A stretch of DNA of 64,000 nt, taken from Galbibacter sp035306585 (GTDB taxonomy: Bacteria > Bacteroidota > Bacteroidia > Flavobacteriales > Flavobacteriaceae). How positions within the stretch are numbered: position 1 is the first letter of the stretch; each line of letters opens with the position of its first letter. Under the pieces are notes generated by a model that did no database searches, was not told where the DNA came from, and saw nothing but the letters and a program-made list of their open reading frames with translations. This document shows, in pieces, positions 16,284 through 24,855 of this stretch. A program made the translations under genes and the position numbers. The stretch spans positions 5,331 to 69,330 of the forward strand of contig NZ_DATGNU010000008.1 of assembly GCF_035306585.1 (NCBI RefSeq). Reading direction: 5' to 3'.

Positions 16284-17354
16284 TTAATCCACTTTAACTC
16301 TCCAACCGTATTTGTCTTCTATGGTATTGTATTGAATACCTAGTATAGTGTTTTTAATGGTAGCGGCATAGGAGTTTTCCAGTTTTGGTAATTCCCATTT
16401 TTCTCCCTTATATCCAAATCCTAGAATTGGATTGATTACAGCCGCTGTACCACTTCCGAAAATTTCTTTCAGTTGATTGTTTTTTGCAGCCTCAATTATT
16501 TCTGCCACTTTAATGGGGCGTATCTCGACTTCAATTCCTAGATCCTTAGCTACTTGGATGACACTTTTACGTGTAACACCGTCTAAGATTCTATCACTAA
16601 TTGGGCATGTGATGAGTTTATCTCCAATTCTAAAGAACACATTCATAGTGCCCGCCTCCTCAAGATATTCGTGGGTATTTGAATCGGTCCATATAACTTG
16701 TTGGAATCCTTCTTGATTGGCAAGTGAGGTAGGGTAGAATTGTCCAGCATAATTACCAGCTGCCTTTGCAAAACCAAAACCTCCACTAGCAGATCGGCTG
16801 TAGTGATCGGCTATTTTTACGCGAACCTCACCAGCATAATATGCTTGGGCAGGGGAGCAAATTATTATAAATTTATACTCAGAGGAAGGGGATGCCGAAA
16901 CGCCTGCTTCGGTAGCAATCACAAAAGGTCGTATATAAAGACTATTGCCAAATCCTTTTTTTATCCACTGCTTGTCTAGCTTTAGAAGCTGTTTGAGGCC
17001 TTCAAAGAAATATTCCTCAGGGAATTCTGGTATAGCTAATCTTGCAGAAGATTTGTTGATGCGATGAAAATTTTCATCAGGTCTAAACAACCATACCTCG
17101 TCCTGTTCATCTTTATAAGCTTTCATACCTTCAAATACGGCTTGCCCGTAGTGAAATACCTTAGCAGATGGGTCCATGGATAATTTTTGGTAAGGAACAA
17201 TAGTTGGCTCCTGCCAATTTCCATTTTTATAGTCACAAATAAACATGTGATCTGTAAAAACACTTCCAAAGTTTAAGTTACTGAAATCAACTTCATTAAT
17301 CCTAGAAGTTGCAGCCTTTTCTATTTTTATATTCACAACTGTATCCTTTTCCAT
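16284..17354 (-). CDS. ilvE: branched-chain amino acid aminotransferase
   Basis: A 356-residue fold-type IV PLP aminotransferase. Markers are the FHYGQAVFEGMKAY segment, RPFVIATE, SASGGFGFAKAAGNYAGQFYP containing the PLP-lysine region, EEAGTMNVFF, and ILDGVTRKSVIQVA followed by GSGTAAVINPI. Length and motifs fit the longer BCAT (eukaryote-like class) common in Bacteroidota. It interconverts leucine, isoleucine and valine with their 2-oxo acids using glutamate. Some flavobacterial genomes rely on such enzymes for branched fatty-acid precursors. The gene stands alone; a TAATTTTG box lies just upstream on its strand. Confidence 0.93.
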   Translation of the reverse strand: MEKDTVVNIKIEKAATSRINEVDFSNLNFGSVFTDHMFICDYKNGNWQEPTIVPYQKLSMDPSAKVFHYGQAVFEGMKAYKDEQDEVWLFRPDENFHRINKSSARLAIPEFPEEYFFEGLKQLLKLDKQWIKKGFGNSLYIRPFVIATEAGVSASPSSEYKFIIICSPAQAYYAGEVRVKIADHYSRSASGGFGFAKAAGNYAGQFYPTSLANQEGFQQVIWTDSNTHEYLEEAGTMNVFFRIGDKLITCPISDRILDGVTRKSVIQVAKDLGIEVEIRPIKVAEIIEAAKNNQLKEIFGSGTAAVINPILGFGYKGEKWELPKLENSYAATIKNTILGIQYNTIEDKYGWRVKVD

Positions 17355-17373
17355 TGCGGATCTTTATTTTGTA

Positions 17374-17381
17374 CAAAATTA
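17374..17381 (-). promoter_or_regulatory. Bacteroidota -7 box upstream of ilvE
   Basis: On the minus strand TAATTTTG fits the TAnnTTTG consensus, 20 bp upstream of the ilvE start. A clear -33 TTG is not seen. Confidence 0.5.
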
Positions 17382-17469
17382 GCAAAATATTAAATGTAAT
17401 TACAGATTTGTGATTGTAAAAAATACCTTATTTTGCGATGCGTTACTAATTATTAAAATTCTCTTACTC

Positions 17470-17961
17470 ATGAGGGTGATATTTTTTGTTATTTCAATCG
17501 CAATTTTTGCTATTTCATGTCAAGTAGACAAACAGTATCAGAAATTAAAAGTGGCTGAAAACTACCACATTTATGGCGATACGATTATCGTAACCAACGG
17601 TGAGGAGTTGACAGCGGTCAATGATTTGTATAAAGAACTCGCTCTAGGGGATACCATTACTACGACAATTACTGCAAAGGTGACAGAGGTATGTAAAAAG
17701 AAAGGTTGCTGGATGAAATTAGATTTAAATCAAGACCAAGATGTAATGGTACGATTTAAAGATTACGGTTTTTTTGTTCCAGAGGACATCCTCGGTAAAG
17801 AGGTCATCCTAGAGGGGATGGCATTTGTCGACCAAGTATCTGTAGAGGACCAACAACATTATGCATCAGATGCTGGAGAGAGTAAGGAGGAAATTGCGAA
17901 GATCACTACGCCTAAGAACACCTATACTTTTCAGGCTATCGGGGTACTGACAAAAAAATAA
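17470..17961 (+). CDS. DUF4920 domain lipoprotein
   Basis: The start at 17470 gives a lipoprotein signal (MRVIFFVISIAIFAISC, lipobox AISC with the Cys at residue 17); an upstream in-frame ATG at 17410 would give a poorer signal. The mature 147 residues carry DUF4920: GDTITTTITAKVTEVCKKKGCWMKLDL in pieces, then VMVRFKDYGFFVPEDI and GKEVILEGMAF. The C-K-K-K-G-C-W segment is characteristic and could bind a metal or form a disulfide. Function of the family is unknown. It is 16 bp upstream of mnmD, so probably cotranscribed with it. Confidence 0.8.
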   Translation: MRVIFFVISIAIFAISCQVDKQYQKLKVAENYHIYGDTIIVTNGEELTAVNDLYKELALGDTITTTITAKVTEVCKKKGCWMKLDLNQDQDVMVRFKDYGFFVPEDILGKEVILEGMAFVDQVSVEDQQHYASDAGESKEEIAKITTPKNTYTFQAIGVLTKK

Positions 17962-17977
17962 TAGGAGTAATAAGTAC

Positions 17978-18652
17978 ATGAAAAGAGAAGTCATAAATAC
18001 CAATGATGGTTCGACTACCATTTATCTTGAGAAGTGGGATGAGCATTACCATTCTAAACACGGTGCTATACAAGAGGCGTATCATGTTTTTATTAAGAAC
18101 GGTCTTGAACATTGGTGCAATCTGATAGATTCAAAGAATCCTCGTATTCTAGAGATAGGGTTTGGTACTGGCCTTAATGCATTTATTACTTATTTGGAAC
18201 ATTGCAAACATAGTCTTACGATCTCCTATCACGCAGTAGAAGCGTACCCTGTAAACCAACAAGAGGTCATACGGCTTAATTACGTACAACAGCTCCAGGC
18301 TCAAGATTTCAGTGAGGTCTTTAATCTGATGCATCAAAGTGAGTGGGACATCGATCTACAGATTGATTCTTCATTTACCCTTCGCAAGCGTAGACAGCTT
18401 TTCGAAACCATTGACGATGGTGCGGATTTTGATTTGATATATTTCGATGCCTTTGGAGCGCGTGTACAACCCGAACTCTGGGATGTGGGTATGTTTGAAA
18501 GGATGTATAAAGCCATGGATAACAATGGAATTTTAGTTACTTATGCGGCTAAGGGAAGCGTTCGAAGGGCCATGCTGGAAGTTGGATTTATAGTGGAAAA
18601 ACTCCCAGGACCTCCTGGGAAGCGAGAAATGTTAAGAGCTGTTAAAAAGTAA
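17978..18652 (+). CDS. mnmD: tRNA (mnm5s2U34)-methyltransferase MnmD
   Basis: A 224-residue SAM-dependent methyltransferase of the stand-alone MnmD type, lacking the MnmC oxidase domain found in enterobacteria. Visible markers are NTNDGSTTIYLEKWDEHYHSKHGA at the N-terminus (here split as NTNDGSTTIY and DEHYHSKHGA), the SAM motif ILEIGFGTGLNAF, and the late FDLIYFDAFGARVQPELW and TYAAKGSVRRAM. It completes 5-methylaminomethyl-2-thiouridine at wobble position 34. It follows the DUF4920 gene by 16 bp. A weak AAAAAG/CTTTTT imperfect hairpin follows the stop. Confidence 0.9.
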   Translation: MKREVINTNDGSTTIYLEKWDEHYHSKHGAIQEAYHVFIKNGLEHWCNLIDSKNPRILEIGFGTGLNAFITYLEHCKHSLTISYHAVEAYPVNQQEVIRLNYVQQLQAQDFSEVFNLMHQSEWDIDLQIDSSFTLRKRRQLFETIDDGADFDLIYFDAFGARVQPELWDVGMFERMYKAMDNNGILVTYAAKGSVRRAMLEVGFIVEKLPGPPGKREMLRAVKK

Positions 18653-18773
18653 GAGGCTTCTTTTCTTTTTGTGTTAAATATCTATAATTTAATTGTTAAA
18701 GCTTATCTAATCATCGCGCGGATGCTGTATATATTGGCTAATTTTGAAGTTCAAATAGCAATACAACAGTGAG

Positions 18774-19712
18774 ATGAGAGTTTTAATTGCAGGAGCTAGT
18801 GGGTTAATTGGTCGTCAAATAACAAAACTATGTCACCAAAGGGGGGATGTGGTTCACTTTTTGACCACTGATAAATCCAAGCTTTGCAACGATGATAACT
18901 ACAAGGGCTTTTTTTGGAACCCTCCAAAAAATGAGATTGATTTGGCATGTTTCTCTGGGATTGATGCAGTTATCAATCTTGCAGGAGAGAATATTGCTGC
19001 CCCTTGGACCCTATTTCGAAAAAAGAAAATTCTTAACAGTCGTATAACTTCCCTTGAACTGCTCAATAGGAGTATTCCTGAAGTTCATCAAATAAAAGCC
19101 TTTGCGACGGCTTCAGCTGTGGGTATTTATCCGCACTCTTTTACAAATTATTATGACGAAGATGAAAAAGAGTTCAGCAACGACTTTTTAGGTGCTGTAG
19201 TGCAAAGTTGGGAGCGGGAGGCTCAAAAATTAAATAAAAATCACCATTTCCCAGTAGCGATCATTAGAACTGGATTGGTATTATCAGAAACAGGTGGGGC
19301 GCTAAGTAAAATGAAAGCCATGACGGCCAAGTATCTTGGGGCAGTTATTGGTTCTGGTGAGCAATGGGTCAGCTGGATTCATATTCATGATGTCGCTTCG
19401 ATTTATTTGTATTGTATTGATCAACAATTAAATGGGGTGTTTAACGCAGTAGCGCCTAATCCTATAAGTAATTTAAAATTAACCCGAGAACTCGGTAATA
19501 TAATGGGTAAGCCAATAATTTTGCCCGCTGTGCCAGTGCCTGTTCTTAAATTATTTATTGGAGAACGCGCCTCCTTATTATGGGGTAGTCAGCGTGTAAG
19601 TTCTAAGAAAATTCAAGAGCGCGGATACACTTTTCACTTTACAAGTCTTAGGCCTGCTTTAAAGGATGTTTTATTACATGAAAAAAGCCAACTCTTTGAA
19701 GAATTGGCTTAG
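18774..19712 (+). CDS. TIGR01777 family NAD-dependent epimerase-like protein (YfcH/SulA type)
   Basis: A 312-residue extended SDR. It starts with the Rossmann motif LIAGASGLIGRQI, followed by INLAGENIAAPWT and the family's SRITSLELL and SAVGIYPH motifs; the C-terminus has the DUF1731 segment (PVPVLKLFIGERASLLWGSQRVSSKKIQERGY in parts). The TIGR01777 group is widespread; its substrate is unknown. The 3' end encodes half of a hairpin that also serves the convergent YceI gene. It is monocistronic. Confidence 0.88.
   Translation: MRVLIAGASGLIGRQITKLCHQRGDVVHFLTTDKSKLCNDDNYKGFFWNPPKNEIDLACFSGIDAVINLAGENIAAPWTLFRKKKILNSRITSLELLNRSIPEVHQIKAFATASAVGIYPHSFTNYYDEDEKEFSNDFLGAVVQSWEREAQKLNKNHHFPVAIIRTGLVLSETGGALSKMKAMTAKYLGAVIGSGEQWVSWIHIHDVASIYLYCIDQQLNGVFNAVAPNPISNLKLTRELGNIMGKPIILPAVPVPVLKLFIGERASLLWGSQRVSSKKIQERGYTFHFTSLRPALKDVLLHEKSQLFEELA
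19685..19710. terminator. hairpin at the 3' end of the epimerase gene, convergent terminator
   Basis: AAGCCAA (19685-19691) pairs with TTGGCTT (19704-19710). On the minus strand it runs directly into TTTTTTC, so it can terminate the YceI transcript, although it lies inside the epimerase coding sequence. Confidence 0.6.
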
Positions 19713-19736
19713 GGTAATTTGCTTGAGATTGCCTTT

Positions 19737-20408
19737 TTAAGATTTGCTTCCCTTTACACTTACTACAAGTTCGATTTCGTCATTGACAAATTTATCTCCT
19801 AGGTCATCAAAAATGCTTTTTGATCCATAATTGACATTCCATTGGGTTCTGTCGATGGTAAATGATTCAGAAGTTAAGGTAATAGACTCCGCGTCGTTTT
19901 TAACACTTACTGGAAAGGATATATTTTTCTTAATACCTTTAATAGTTAGGTTTCCACTTAAGATGGTTTTTCCTTCCTTTTCCTGGCTTGATGTCACTTC
20001 AAAGTAAGCCGTTGGATGTTCTTGAACATTAAAGAAGTGATCCTCTTTACCTTCTGCTGTACCTTTTAAGTGGGCCTCTAGATTCTCTTTTCCTTCGCCT
20101 GCTTTTAGGTCTGTTACGTTGATTGAATTCATATCAATTAGAAAATTTCCACTTTCTATCATCCCGCCTTTAATAGTAACGACACCAGATTCAATAGCGA
20201 TCGTACCGGTGTGCTCTCCAGTAGGTTTAGAACCTTTCCAATTGATGGTGCTTTGATCAGCGTTGATCTTATACTTGATTGACTCTGAGCTCATTTGTGA
20301 AACTGTCTCTGCTTCTTTGGCGTTAGTTTGATTTTCTTTGTCACGCTTACATGCGGTGAAAACTACCATACAAGCCACTAAGGGTAGGGTGATAAATGCT
20401 TTTTTCAT
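19737..20408 (-). CDS. YceI-family lipoprotein
   Basis: The start at 20408 gives a lipoprotein signal (MKKAFITLPLVACMVVFTAC, Cys at residue 20); a longer in-frame start at 20456 adds an unlikely 16-residue extension. The mature part is the YceI lipocalin-like beta-barrel: STINWKGSKPTGEHTGTI, GGMIESGNFLIDMNSINVTDL, HPTAYFEVTS, GNLTIKGIKKNISFPV and FTIDRTQWNVNYGSKS. Family members bind long isoprenoid or amide lipids. It is probably in the periplasm, lipid-anchored. It is divergent from grpE, so its upstream region borders the grpE promoter element. Confidence 0.88.
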   Translation of the reverse strand: MKKAFITLPLVACMVVFTACKRDKENQTNAKEAETVSQMSSESIKYKINADQSTINWKGSKPTGEHTGTIAIESGVVTIKGGMIESGNFLIDMNSINVTDLKAGEGKENLEAHLKGTAEGKEDHFFNVQEHPTAYFEVTSSQEKEGKTILSGNLTIKGIKKNISFPVSVKNDAESITLTSESFTIDRTQWNVNYGSKSIFDDLGDKFVNDEIELVVSVKGSKS

Positions 20409-20491
20409 GATTGTTGTATCTAAGATTTTGAAGGCAAAAATATAAAATATAAGCACATTGCTTAGAAATATTTTTTGGAGATAATTTTTGG

Positions 20492-20532
20492 TGACATTTT
20501 GACATTTTTATAGAATTGGCAGTACTTTTGCC
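20492..20532 (+). promoter_or_regulatory. heat-shock-type promoter element upstream of grpE
   Basis: TGACA (20492) N3 TGACA (20500), then TTTTTA, then after 6 bp TGGCA (20517-20521) N6 TTGC (20528-20531). GG and GC are exactly 12 bp apart, as in sigma-54 -24/-12 promoters. The same layout recurs before dnaK. The sequence also contains TACTTTTG (20523-20530) with a TTG 21 bp upstream, which fits the ordinary Bacteroidota consensus, so which sigma factor uses it is open. Confidence 0.7.
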
Positions 20533-20567
20533 AATTGAAATACAGATAAATTATATTCAAAAGAGCA

Positions 20568-21140
20568 ATGTCGAAGAAAGAAGATATAAATAAAGAGCCC
20601 ATTTCAGAGAACGGAGTGGAGAAGGAGCAGCCAAATACAGAAACGGAAGCTGCTGTTGATCAAAAGGAAGAAGTAGTTGAAGGTCCAAGTGATTTGGAAA
20701 AGCTAGAATCCGAATTGGCCACTGAAAAGGATAAATTTTTAAGACTTTTCGCCGAGTTCGAAAACTATAAAAGACGCACCGCCAAGGAGCGTATCGAATT
20801 GTTTAAAACTGCTGGTCAAGATATTATGTCCGCTCTTTTGCCTGTACTTGATGATTTTGATAGAGCTCTATTAGAGATCTCAAAAACAAAAGAGAAGGAA
20901 TTATTAAAAGGTGTTGAACTTATTCGTCAAAAGATGAAAACTGTTCTTGGCGGTCAGGGACTTTCAGAAATTGAGACAGCCACAGGAGATGATTTTGATG
21001 CAGAAATCCACGATGCCATTACTCAAATCCCAGCTCCAAGTGAAGAGTTAAAGGGAAAAATAGTTGATGTTATTGAAAAGGGGTATACTTTAAGCGATAA
21101 AATTATTCGTCATCCAAAAGTTGTCGTAGGGCAACAATAG
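20568..21140 (+). CDS. grpE: nucleotide exchange factor GrpE
   Basis: A 190-residue GrpE. An acidic disordered N-terminus (residues 1-45) leads into the long dimerisation helix (about 46-85, LEKLESELATEKDKFLRLFAEFENYKRR in parts), a four-helix region (MSALLPVLDDFDRAL) and the C-terminal beta-wing (DAEIHDAITQIP, GYTLSDKIIRHPKVVV). It exchanges ADP for ATP on DnaK. It is 70 bp upstream of dnaJ and probably in one operon with it. Its upstream element is shared with the distant dnaK gene. Confidence 0.97.
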   Translation: MSKKEDINKEPISENGVEKEQPNTETEAAVDQKEEVVEGPSDLEKLESELATEKDKFLRLFAEFENYKRRTAKERIELFKTAGQDIMSALLPVLDDFDRALLEISKTKEKELLKGVELIRQKMKTVLGGQGLSEIETATGDDFDAEIHDAITQIPAPSEELKGKIVDVIEKGYTLSDKIIRHPKVVVGQQ

Positions 21141-21210
21141 ACGTTTTGTCAGTTTAATTCCTGACAATTTTTAACTAACGGAAGTTTAAACTTTCTACAC
21201 TAAAAATTAC

Positions 21211-22335
21211 ATGAAGCAAGATTTTTATGAAATATTAGGAGTTGACAAAGGAGCAACTGCTGCTGAAATTAAAAAAGCCTACCGTAAAAAAGCTATTCAA
21301 TATCACCCGGATAAAAATCCAGGCGATAAAGAAGCGGAGGACATGTTTAAAAAAGCCGCAGAGGCCTATGAGGTTTTAAGCGACCCTGCCAAAAAACAGC
21401 GCTATGATCAATATGGTCATGCAGCCTTTGAAGGTGGCGGTGGCTACGGTGGTGGCGGAATGAACATGGAGGACATCTTTAGTCAATTCGGAGATATATT
21501 CGGAAGTGCCTTCGGAGGAGGCGGTTTTGGCGGATTTTCTGGTTTTGGTGGAGGTGCAAGAGGACATGTCAAGGGAAGTAACCTTCGCATACGCGTGAAG
21601 CTAAGTCTTGAAGAAGTAGCTAACGGCGTTGAGAAAAAGGTGAAAGTTCGACGTAAAGTACAGGCCAATGGAGTTACATTCAAAACCTGTCCTACCTGTC
21701 AAGGGACAGGGCAAGTGACTCGGATTACCAATACTATTTTAGGAAGAATGCAAACCGCTACAACCTGTAATAGTTGTGGTGGTGTTGGTCAAATTATAGA
21801 TAAAAAGCCAGCAGATGCCGATGCACAAGGAATGGTGGTTCAAGAAGAAACAGTTTCTATAAAGATTCCTAGCGGAGTAGTTGATGGAATGCAACTTAAA
21901 GTTACTGGAAAAGGAAACGGAGCCCCAGGTAATAATGGTATCGCTGGAGATCTCTTGGTACTAATAGAAGAACTTGATCATCCTACGCTAAAGCGAGAAG
22001 GGGATAATCTACATTTCGATTTATACATCAGTATAGCAGAGGCCGTGCTAGGTACCTCCAAGGAAATTGATACGGTCTCAGGTAAAGTAAGAATTAAATT
22101 AGAAGAAGGAATTCAGTCTGGAAAAATCTTACGATTAAAAGGCAAGGGAATTCCAAGTATAAACGGTTATGGCGTTGGTGATCTTCTAGTACACATAAAT
22201 GTATGGACACCAAAGACGCTAAATAAAGAACAGCGCGAATTTTTCGAGAGTATGTTAGATGATGAGAATTTCACTCCTCATCCGGAAAAGAGCGATAAAT
22301 CGTTTTTTGAAAAAGTAAAAGATATGTTTTCTTAA
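21211..22335 (+). CDS. dnaJ: chaperone DnaJ with a half-size zinc finger
   Basis: A 374-residue DnaJ. The J domain (1-70) has the HPD triad at 32-34. A Gly/Phe-rich linker (about 74-117) follows, then the substrate domains. Only two CxxCxGxG repeats are present: C160-C163 (CPTCQGTG) and C186-C189 (CNSCGGVG), whereas canonical DnaJ has four; this leaves one zinc site. I recall the same reduction in other Flavobacteriia, so it is likely lineage-typical rather than damage. It stimulates DnaK ATPase and delivers substrates. It shares an operon with grpE. Confidence 0.95.
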   Translation: MKQDFYEILGVDKGATAAEIKKAYRKKAIQYHPDKNPGDKEAEDMFKKAAEAYEVLSDPAKKQRYDQYGHAAFEGGGGYGGGGMNMEDIFSQFGDIFGSAFGGGGFGGFSGFGGGARGHVKGSNLRIRVKLSLEEVANGVEKKVKVRRKVQANGVTFKTCPTCQGTGQVTRITNTILGRMQTATTCNSCGGVGQIIDKKPADADAQGMVVQEETVSIKIPSGVVDGMQLKVTGKGNGAPGNNGIAGDLLVLIEELDHPTLKREGDNLHFDLYISIAEAVLGTSKEIDTVSGKVRIKLEEGIQSGKILRLKGKGIPSINGYGVGDLLVHINVWTPKTLNKEQREFFESMLDDENFTPHPEKSDKSFFEKVKDMFS

Positions 22336-22363
22336 TTTAACTTTCGTGTTTTATAAAAAAACA

Positions 22364-22410
22364 TATCTTTGCAATCACACTGGTTCTAACCTAGTGTTAA
22401 TTTTTTCTTT
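22364..22410 (+). promoter_or_regulatory. consensus -7 box followed by a compact hairpin; small RNA or attenuated leader
   Basis: TATCTTTG at 22364-22371 is a perfect Bacteroidota -7 box. Within about 6 bp of it begins a hairpin, ACACTGGTT (22377-22385) with AACC-T-AGTGT (22388-22397), immediately followed by TAATTTTTTC. A second terminator lies 30 bp further on. The transcript from this promoter would be either a very short RNA or the leader of the ABC transporter gene at 22498. Confidence 0.5.
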
Positions 22411-22426
22411 TTCATAGCAATTTTTT

Positions 22427-22464
22427 CCCATCCTTGATATTTTTTAAGGGTGGGTTTTTATTTT
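22427..22464 (+). terminator. strong intrinsic terminator after dnaJ
   Basis: CCCATCCTT (22427-22435) pairs with AAGGGTGGG (22446-22454; one G-U pair) and is followed by TTTTTATTTT. It is 92 bp after the dnaJ stop and 34 bp before the next gene. Confidence 0.85.
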
Positions 22465-22497
22465 AGCAAAAAAGTATTCAACTTAAACCTGATGTAA

Positions 22498-23433
22498 ATG
22501 CCTAATTTAGTGGTTGCCGAGAATGTATCGAAGTCTTATGGTAACTATACTGCACTTAATAATGTTTCTTTGGAAATATCTAAAGGAGCAATTTTCGGAC
22601 TCTTAGGGCCGAACGGTGCTGGTAAAACGACCTTGATACGCATCATAAATCAAATTACTTACCCCGATAATGGGCGAGTACTATTTAACAATACACCTTT
22701 AAATCCAAAGCACATCCAATCTATAGGCTACTTACCAGAGGAACGAGGATTGTACAAGAGTATGAAGGTTGGCGAGCAGGCACTCTACTTGGCACAGCTC
22801 AAAGGAATGTCCAAATCCCGAGCAAAAGATAAGCTACACTACTGGTTTGATCGGTTGGAGATAGGTCATTGGTGGGATAAAAAAATCCAAGAATTATCCA
22901 AAGGGATGGCTCAAAAGATTCAATTTGTAGTCACCGTGTTACACGAACCAGAATTGCTCATATTTGATGAGCCTTTTAGTGGCTTTGACCCCATCAACGC
23001 TAATCTAATAAAGGATGAAATTTTAAGACTTAACCAACAGGGTACAACCATCATATTCTCTACCCACCGCATGGAATCCGTGGAAGAGATGTGCGATCAA
23101 ATAGCGCTTATTAACCGATCCAACAAAATCCTAGACGGAAAACTCGTCGATATCAAGCGAAGTTTTAAGAATGGCACATTTGAGATTGGGATTCACTGTG
23201 AAAATCAACTAAACCTAGAGCAACAACTCTCACAGAAGTTTAATGTAAGTCCTGGGGAATTCAAATCCTTTGACGGTGCTTCTAGCTTGCGAGTACGGCT
23301 TAATGAGAAGGACTCTCCTAATGATCTATTACATTATTTGACCAGTCTTGGAACGGTAAGTCATTTTGTGGAGGTGGTGCCAACAGTGAATGAAATTTTT
23401 ATCGAATTTGTAAAAGACAACAGCAATGGATAA
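22498..23433 (+). CDS. ABC transporter ATP-binding protein (NatA-like)
   Basis: A 311-residue ATPase. It shows Walker A GPNGAGKTT, the Q-loop region EERGLY, signature LSKGMAQK, Walker B LLIFDEPFSGFDP and the switch histidine STHR. The C-terminal 80 residues form an extra domain typical of NatA/YhaQ-type exporters. It powers the permease encoded next, with which it overlaps by 8 bp. Substrate is unknown; relatives export sodium ions or peptides. Two terminator-like hairpins precede it, suggesting leader control. Confidence 0.9.
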   Translation: MPNLVVAENVSKSYGNYTALNNVSLEISKGAIFGLLGPNGAGKTTLIRIINQITYPDNGRVLFNNTPLNPKHIQSIGYLPEERGLYKSMKVGEQALYLAQLKGMSKSRAKDKLHYWFDRLEIGHWWDKKIQELSKGMAQKIQFVVTVLHEPELLIFDEPFSGFDPINANLIKDEILRLNQQGTTIIFSTHRMESVEEMCDQIALINRSNKILDGKLVDIKRSFKNGTFEIGIHCENQLNLEQQLSQKFNVSPGEFKSFDGASSLRVRLNEKDSPNDLLHYLTSLGTVSHFVEVVPTVNEIFIEFVKDNSNG

Positions 23434-24760
23434 GCTCCTATTGATTATCAAACGAGAATATTTGGCGAAGGTTAGGAATAAGTCATTTATAGTGCTCACT
23501 GTACTTAGTCCAGTTTTGATAGTAGGGATGATAGCGCTTATTGTTTATCTGGCAAAGGTAAATAGCGATGATAAGCGAGTTATTGCTGTATTAGACCAAA
23601 GCACTTTCTTCGATTATCACTTTGAAAACAGTGTGCAAGAAAGTTATGTTGAATTTAAAGGATTAGAACTTCAAACTGCTCTAGATTCTGTACACCACGC
23701 AGGATTCTACGGTTTACTCTATATTCCTTCAGCAACACACATTGATAATGTAGCGGACCAAATTACCTTTTACACCAAAGTGTCTCCCAGTTTAGATTTT
23801 CTGTCCTCCCTGGAACAGCGAATTCAACATCGTATACGAGATGAGAAATTAAAAGAATTGGACATTTCTCCACAAGGAATAAAAGAGCTCAATGAAAGGT
23901 TCGAAATGAACATTGTTAATTTTAGTGGTCAAAAAAACGTAAAAGGAATTTCTGAAATCAAAGCGATCCTAGGGGGCGGTTTCGGCTATTTGATCATGAT
24001 GTTTATCATAATCTATGGTGCCTTTGTTATGCGAAGCGTAATTGAAGAAAAAACCTCTCGAATCATTGAAGTGATCATTTCCTCTGTCAAGCCTTTTCAG
24101 TTAATGTTAGGCAAGATTATCGGCACCTCTTTAGCGGGAATTACGCAGTTTATGATTTGGATTATCTCCGCTGGACTTTTGTCATATGTGATGTTATCCT
24201 TTATGGGTATAGAGTTTGATGTCATTAATCACCAGGCCAATATTTCTAAAGGAGCTATAGAAGCGCTAGAGGCCTCTGCTTCTAGAGATACCTTGCAATT
24301 ATATATCAATGAACTTGTGCAAATTCCCTGGGTTACCCTTGTGGGATCATTTATTTTGTACTTTTCACTAGGATATCTGATCTACAGCTCTATTTATGCA
24401 GCTATAGGCGCAGCGGTGGATAATGAAACCGATACACAGCAATTTGTTTTCCCAGTAATAACTCCTTTGATGCTGGCCATTTATGTGGGGTTTATTTCTG
24501 TATTCGACAATCCACATGGGCCCATAGCGGTTGGTTTTTCGTTGTTTCCATTAACCTCTCCTATTGTTATGATGATGCGACTTCCTAATGGAATAGGGGA
24601 AGGAGGAGTGCCTTGGTGGCAACTTATCACCTCTATCGGTATTTTAGCAATAACCTTTTTACTGATTGTTTGGCTGGCAGCTAAAATATACAGAGTAGGA
24701 ATCTTAATGTATGGTAGAAAACCATCTTATAAGGAGCTATATAAATGGCTTAGGTATTAA
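23426..24760 (+). CDS. ABC-2 family permease (NatB/YhaP-like)
   Basis: A 444-residue permease: one N-terminal transmembrane helix (about 20-42), a large extracytoplasmic domain (about 45-180, starting VIAVLDQSTFFDYHF), then five or more helices from about residue 183 on. The EEKTSRIIEVIISSVKPFQLMLGKI stretch (read in parts) is the coupling region characteristic of ABC-2/NatB proteins. It forms an exporter with the ATPase overlapping its 5' end. A small TCTCCGTTT/AAATGGAGA dyad after the stop (about 24766) may help end the transcript. Confidence 0.88.
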   Translation: MDKLLLIIKREYLAKVRNKSFIVLTVLSPVLIVGMIALIVYLAKVNSDDKRVIAVLDQSTFFDYHFENSVQESYVEFKGLELQTALDSVHHAGFYGLLYIPSATHIDNVADQITFYTKVSPSLDFLSSLEQRIQHRIRDEKLKELDISPQGIKELNERFEMNIVNFSGQKNVKGISEIKAILGGGFGYLIMMFIIIYGAFVMRSVIEEKTSRIIEVIISSVKPFQLMLGKIIGTSLAGITQFMIWIISAGLLSYVMLSFMGIEFDVINHQANISKGAIEALEASASRDTLQLYINELVQIPWVTLVGSFILYFSLGYLIYSSIYAAIGAAVDNETDTQQFVFPVITPLMLAIYVGFISVFDNPHGPIAVGFSLFPLTSPIVMMMRLPNGIGEGGVPWWQLITSIGILAITFLLIVWLAAKIYRVGILMYGRKPSYKELYKWLRY

Positions 24761-24855
24761 GACTCTCCGTTTTAAATGGAGATCAGAGGTTTTGTTGTGG
24801 TGTATTTGTAAAAGAATGCTACCTTCGTAAGTGATGAAATATTTAAATTATACGC

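Noticed and set aside
20523..20530. TACTTTTG as proof that grpE uses only the housekeeping sigma factor
   Set aside because: The box is real but overlaps the -24/-12-like element, and dnaK has the latter without a TAnnTTTG box, so it cannot be the shared signal.
24766..24784. TCTCCGTTT/AAATGGAGA dyad as a terminator of the ABC exporter operon
   Set aside because: Its loop is too tight (a single unpaired base) and no U tract follows, so I did not list it as a feature.
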